DNA from: Paucibacter sp. KBW04
GTDB lineage: Bacteria > Pseudomonadota > Gammaproteobacteria > Burkholderiales > Burkholderiaceae_C
Assembly (NCBI RefSeq): GCF_003852425.1
Contig: NZ_QAJN01000001.1
Coordinates: forward strand, 62,001-126,000
Direction: 5' to 3'
DNA length: 64,000 nucleotides
Within the stretch, counting starts at the first letter, position 1, and every line of letters starts with the position of its first letter. Position numbers and translations under genes: made by a program. This document shows, one piece after another, positions 62,847-64,000 of this stretch. Below the pieces are notes generated by a model that worked only from the letters and a program-made list of their open reading frames with translations, made no database searches and had not been told where the DNA came from.

Positions 62847-63521
62847 CTAGCCCACTTCCTTGACGCAAATATTGACCGTTGCGATGCCTTTGAACTCGCT
62901 GAAGGGGTCGGTGCTTGCGCTGGCGGCCTTGACGGTCTGCCAGCGTCCCGGCCGCCTTTGCACGCTGCCATCCGGCAGCCGCTCGTCCAGAAAACAGCCG
63001 CCGCCGATGGCGGCCGCCAGCTTTTCGTCCAGGCTCAGCCGCGGACTGTTGGCGCGCGGGTCGCGCAGGGCTTGGTCACGTACCGCGGCGGCGCTGCCTT
63101 CGTCCGACCTAGGCTTTAGGTTCAGCGGTATTTGCAAATTCAGGCCTGGCCGTGCGGAGTCCCCAGCCACTTCAGTACTCCTTGGGGCGGCCGGCGTGGG
63201 CGCCTCATTGGACGCCGCCAGAGGGCTGGGCTCAATCGGCTGGGCTGCCGCTCTGGTGGGTCTTGCAGGCGCGGGGGCTTGTGCCCGAACAGGGGGCTGA
63301 GGTTTCTCTTTCAGCAGGCTGAGCACGATATGGCTCCAGGCCTGAGCCGGCAGCGGCCGACGTGCCTCGGCCGGTGAGTGCTGGGCCAGCAAAGCCCAGG
63401 CCAGCAAGAGCAGGTGCAGCAGCAAGACCAGGCCCAAAGCGGGCCAGGATCTGCTTTGAGCAAGGCGGGGTTTCAAGACTGGCTGCTCAGGGGGCCAGGG
63501 CGGAGTCGCTATTTGTCGCAA
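62847..63521 (-). CDS. Single-helix anchored protein with a paralogous C-terminal domain
   Basis: About 224 residues, not recognised. One membrane helix (WPALGLVLLLHLLLLAWALL) near the N-terminus is followed by a Pro/Ala-rich spacer and a ~100-residue domain with DPRANSPRLSLDEKLAAAIGGGC and a NICVKEVG end. This resembles an anchored envelope protein with a TonB-like layout, but not the TonB domain itself. The start is uncertain: TTG 63521, overlapping the upstream paralogue's stop, or TTG 63476. It shares LNLQ, DPRxNSxR and a Cys with the protein at the right edge. Confidence 0.6.
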   Translation of the reverse strand: MRQIATPPWPPEQPVLKPRLAQSRSWPALGLVLLLHLLLLAWALLAQHSPAEARRPLPAQAWSHIVLSLLKEKPQPPVRAQAPAPARPTRAAAQPIEPSPLAASNEAPTPAAPRSTEVAGDSARPGLNLQIPLNLKPRSDEGSAAAVRDQALRDPRANSPRLSLDEKLAAAIGGGCFLDERLPDGSVQRRPGRWQTVKAASASTDPFSEFKGIATVNICVKEVG

Positions 63522-64000
63522 AGCTTGTTCAGCGCCGGGGTGGGCATGATGCCTTGATTGAAGGGGTCCAGCCTGGCAATGCGCGCCTCCGCCATGTCCA
63601 CGCAAGTCGAGCCTTGGCGGACCCTGCGCTTGCCGTCGCCCGTGATGGTCTCGACCCGGCTGGGGTCGCTGCCCAAGGCCTGGGCCATGCGTTCACCCAT
63701 GTCTTGGCGCTGGCTATTGCTGCGCGGGTCTTGGGTGGCGGCCCAGGCGGGGTGATTGGCGTTCTGGGCCGCTAGTGCGCGCTCGGCCGCCGTACCCGGC
63801 AGCTGCAAATTGAGCGGGGCTGGGGCCGATGCGCTGGCTTGCGCAGGCATGGCCGAGGCTGCCGCTGCGGCAGGGCCTGGCGCGGGCAAGCTGATGGCCC
63901 CGAGCCGTTCGTCTGGCGAGCCTGGTTTGAGCGGCCGTGCTTCGGATCGCGTCGTCTGGCTGGCCGGCGCGCTGCTGGCCTGGCGTTCGCGACGCTTGGC
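63509..64000 (-). CDS. Paralogue of the preceding protein, cut by the window edge
   Basis: The C-terminal 163 residues of a protein whose frame stays open to base 64000, so its start is off the right side. It has a Pro/Ala-rich spacer, then LNLQLPGTAAERALAAQ, TQDPRSNSQRQDMGERMAQALG and a Cys-bearing TCVDMAE. The order of motifs follows the neighbour, so the two look like a tandem duplication. They overlap by a few bases and are probably one operon. No function can be given. Confidence 0.6.
   Translation of the reverse strand, partial: AKRRERQASSAPASQTTRSEARPLKPGSPDERLGAISLPAPGPAAAAASAMPAQASASAPAPLNLQLPGTAAERALAAQNANHPAWAATQDPRSNSQRQDMGERMAQALGSDPSRVETITGDGKRRVRQGSTCVDMAEARIARLDPFNQGIMPTPALNKLCDK

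Noticed and set aside
1-64000. CRISPR arrays, insertion sequences, integrase genes or an rRNA operon
   Set aside because: No regularly spaced repeats, transposase or integrase motifs or rRNA sequences were seen on either strand.

Overview
The window is one contiguous stretch of GC-rich chromosome (roughly two thirds G+C by eye). It is densely coding and has strong C/G-ending codon preference. Diheme cytochrome c4, SapC, DUF2783, the hmg gene set, FeeM-type acyltransferase, YnfA, HU and the RF2 gene together suggest a beta-proteobacterium of order Burkholderiales, plausibly the Rubrivivax/Roseateles/Paucibacter group. That placement is inferred from gene content and style, not from a database search. 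No rRNA operon, CRISPR array, insertion sequence or integrase gene was seen.

Layout. 0-3 kb: MoxR-type AAA ATPase, divergent cytochrome c4, HD-GYP protein. 3-8 kb: peptide-type ABC binding protein, a large lipoprotein, a diguanylate cyclase. 8-19 kb: a lipoprotein phosphoesterase, then a TIR-domain membrane protein translationally coupled to a secreted coiled-coil protein, facing a 1,915-residue protein that combines two serine-hydrolase domains, a CHAT (caspase-like) protease domain and a helical C-terminus. This is the most unusual part of the window. 19-24 kb: YnfA, HU, then a heavy-metal P-type ATPase with its divergent CadR regulator. 24-25.7 kb: a lower-GC patch with one orphan membrane protein, next to tRNA-Ser(UGA) and a half-tRNA remnant.

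25.7-34.4 kb: ApaH, a CNNM/CorC-type membrane protein with SapC, a PcaB-like lyase, a CoA-transferase, a ferric-reductase-like flavoprotein and a FeeM-type acyltransferase. 34.4-41.5 kb: an aromatic-acid catabolic cluster (IclR regulator, MBL-fold protein, VOC protein, MhaA/MhaB-like two-component hydroxylase, HmgA, fumarylacetoacetase) that should carry 3-hydroxyphenylacetate through homogentisate to fumarate and acetoacetate. 41.5-45.1 kb: arsenic genes (a doubled ArsA ATPase divergent from arsR-aqpS-arsH) without a visible ArsB/Acr3 pump. 45.1-54.8 kb: a carbohydrate uptake locus (TonB receptor, FucP-type MFS transporter, tryptophan-halogenase-like flavoprotein) facing an operon of sugar-binding protein, response regulator and histidine kinase.

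55-64 kb: VanZ-like protein, tRNA-Thr(CGU), fructose-1,6-bisphosphatase, aminopeptidase N, RF2 with its programmed frameshift, an orphan DUF4212 protein, an alpha/beta hydrolase, a GNAT acetyltransferase and two paralogous anchored proteins, the last cut by the window edge.

A 14-base word, GCAAGACCTGACCC, occurs six times in both orientations, inside four unrelated genes and two intergenic spacers. This is far above chance and no annotated feature explains it.
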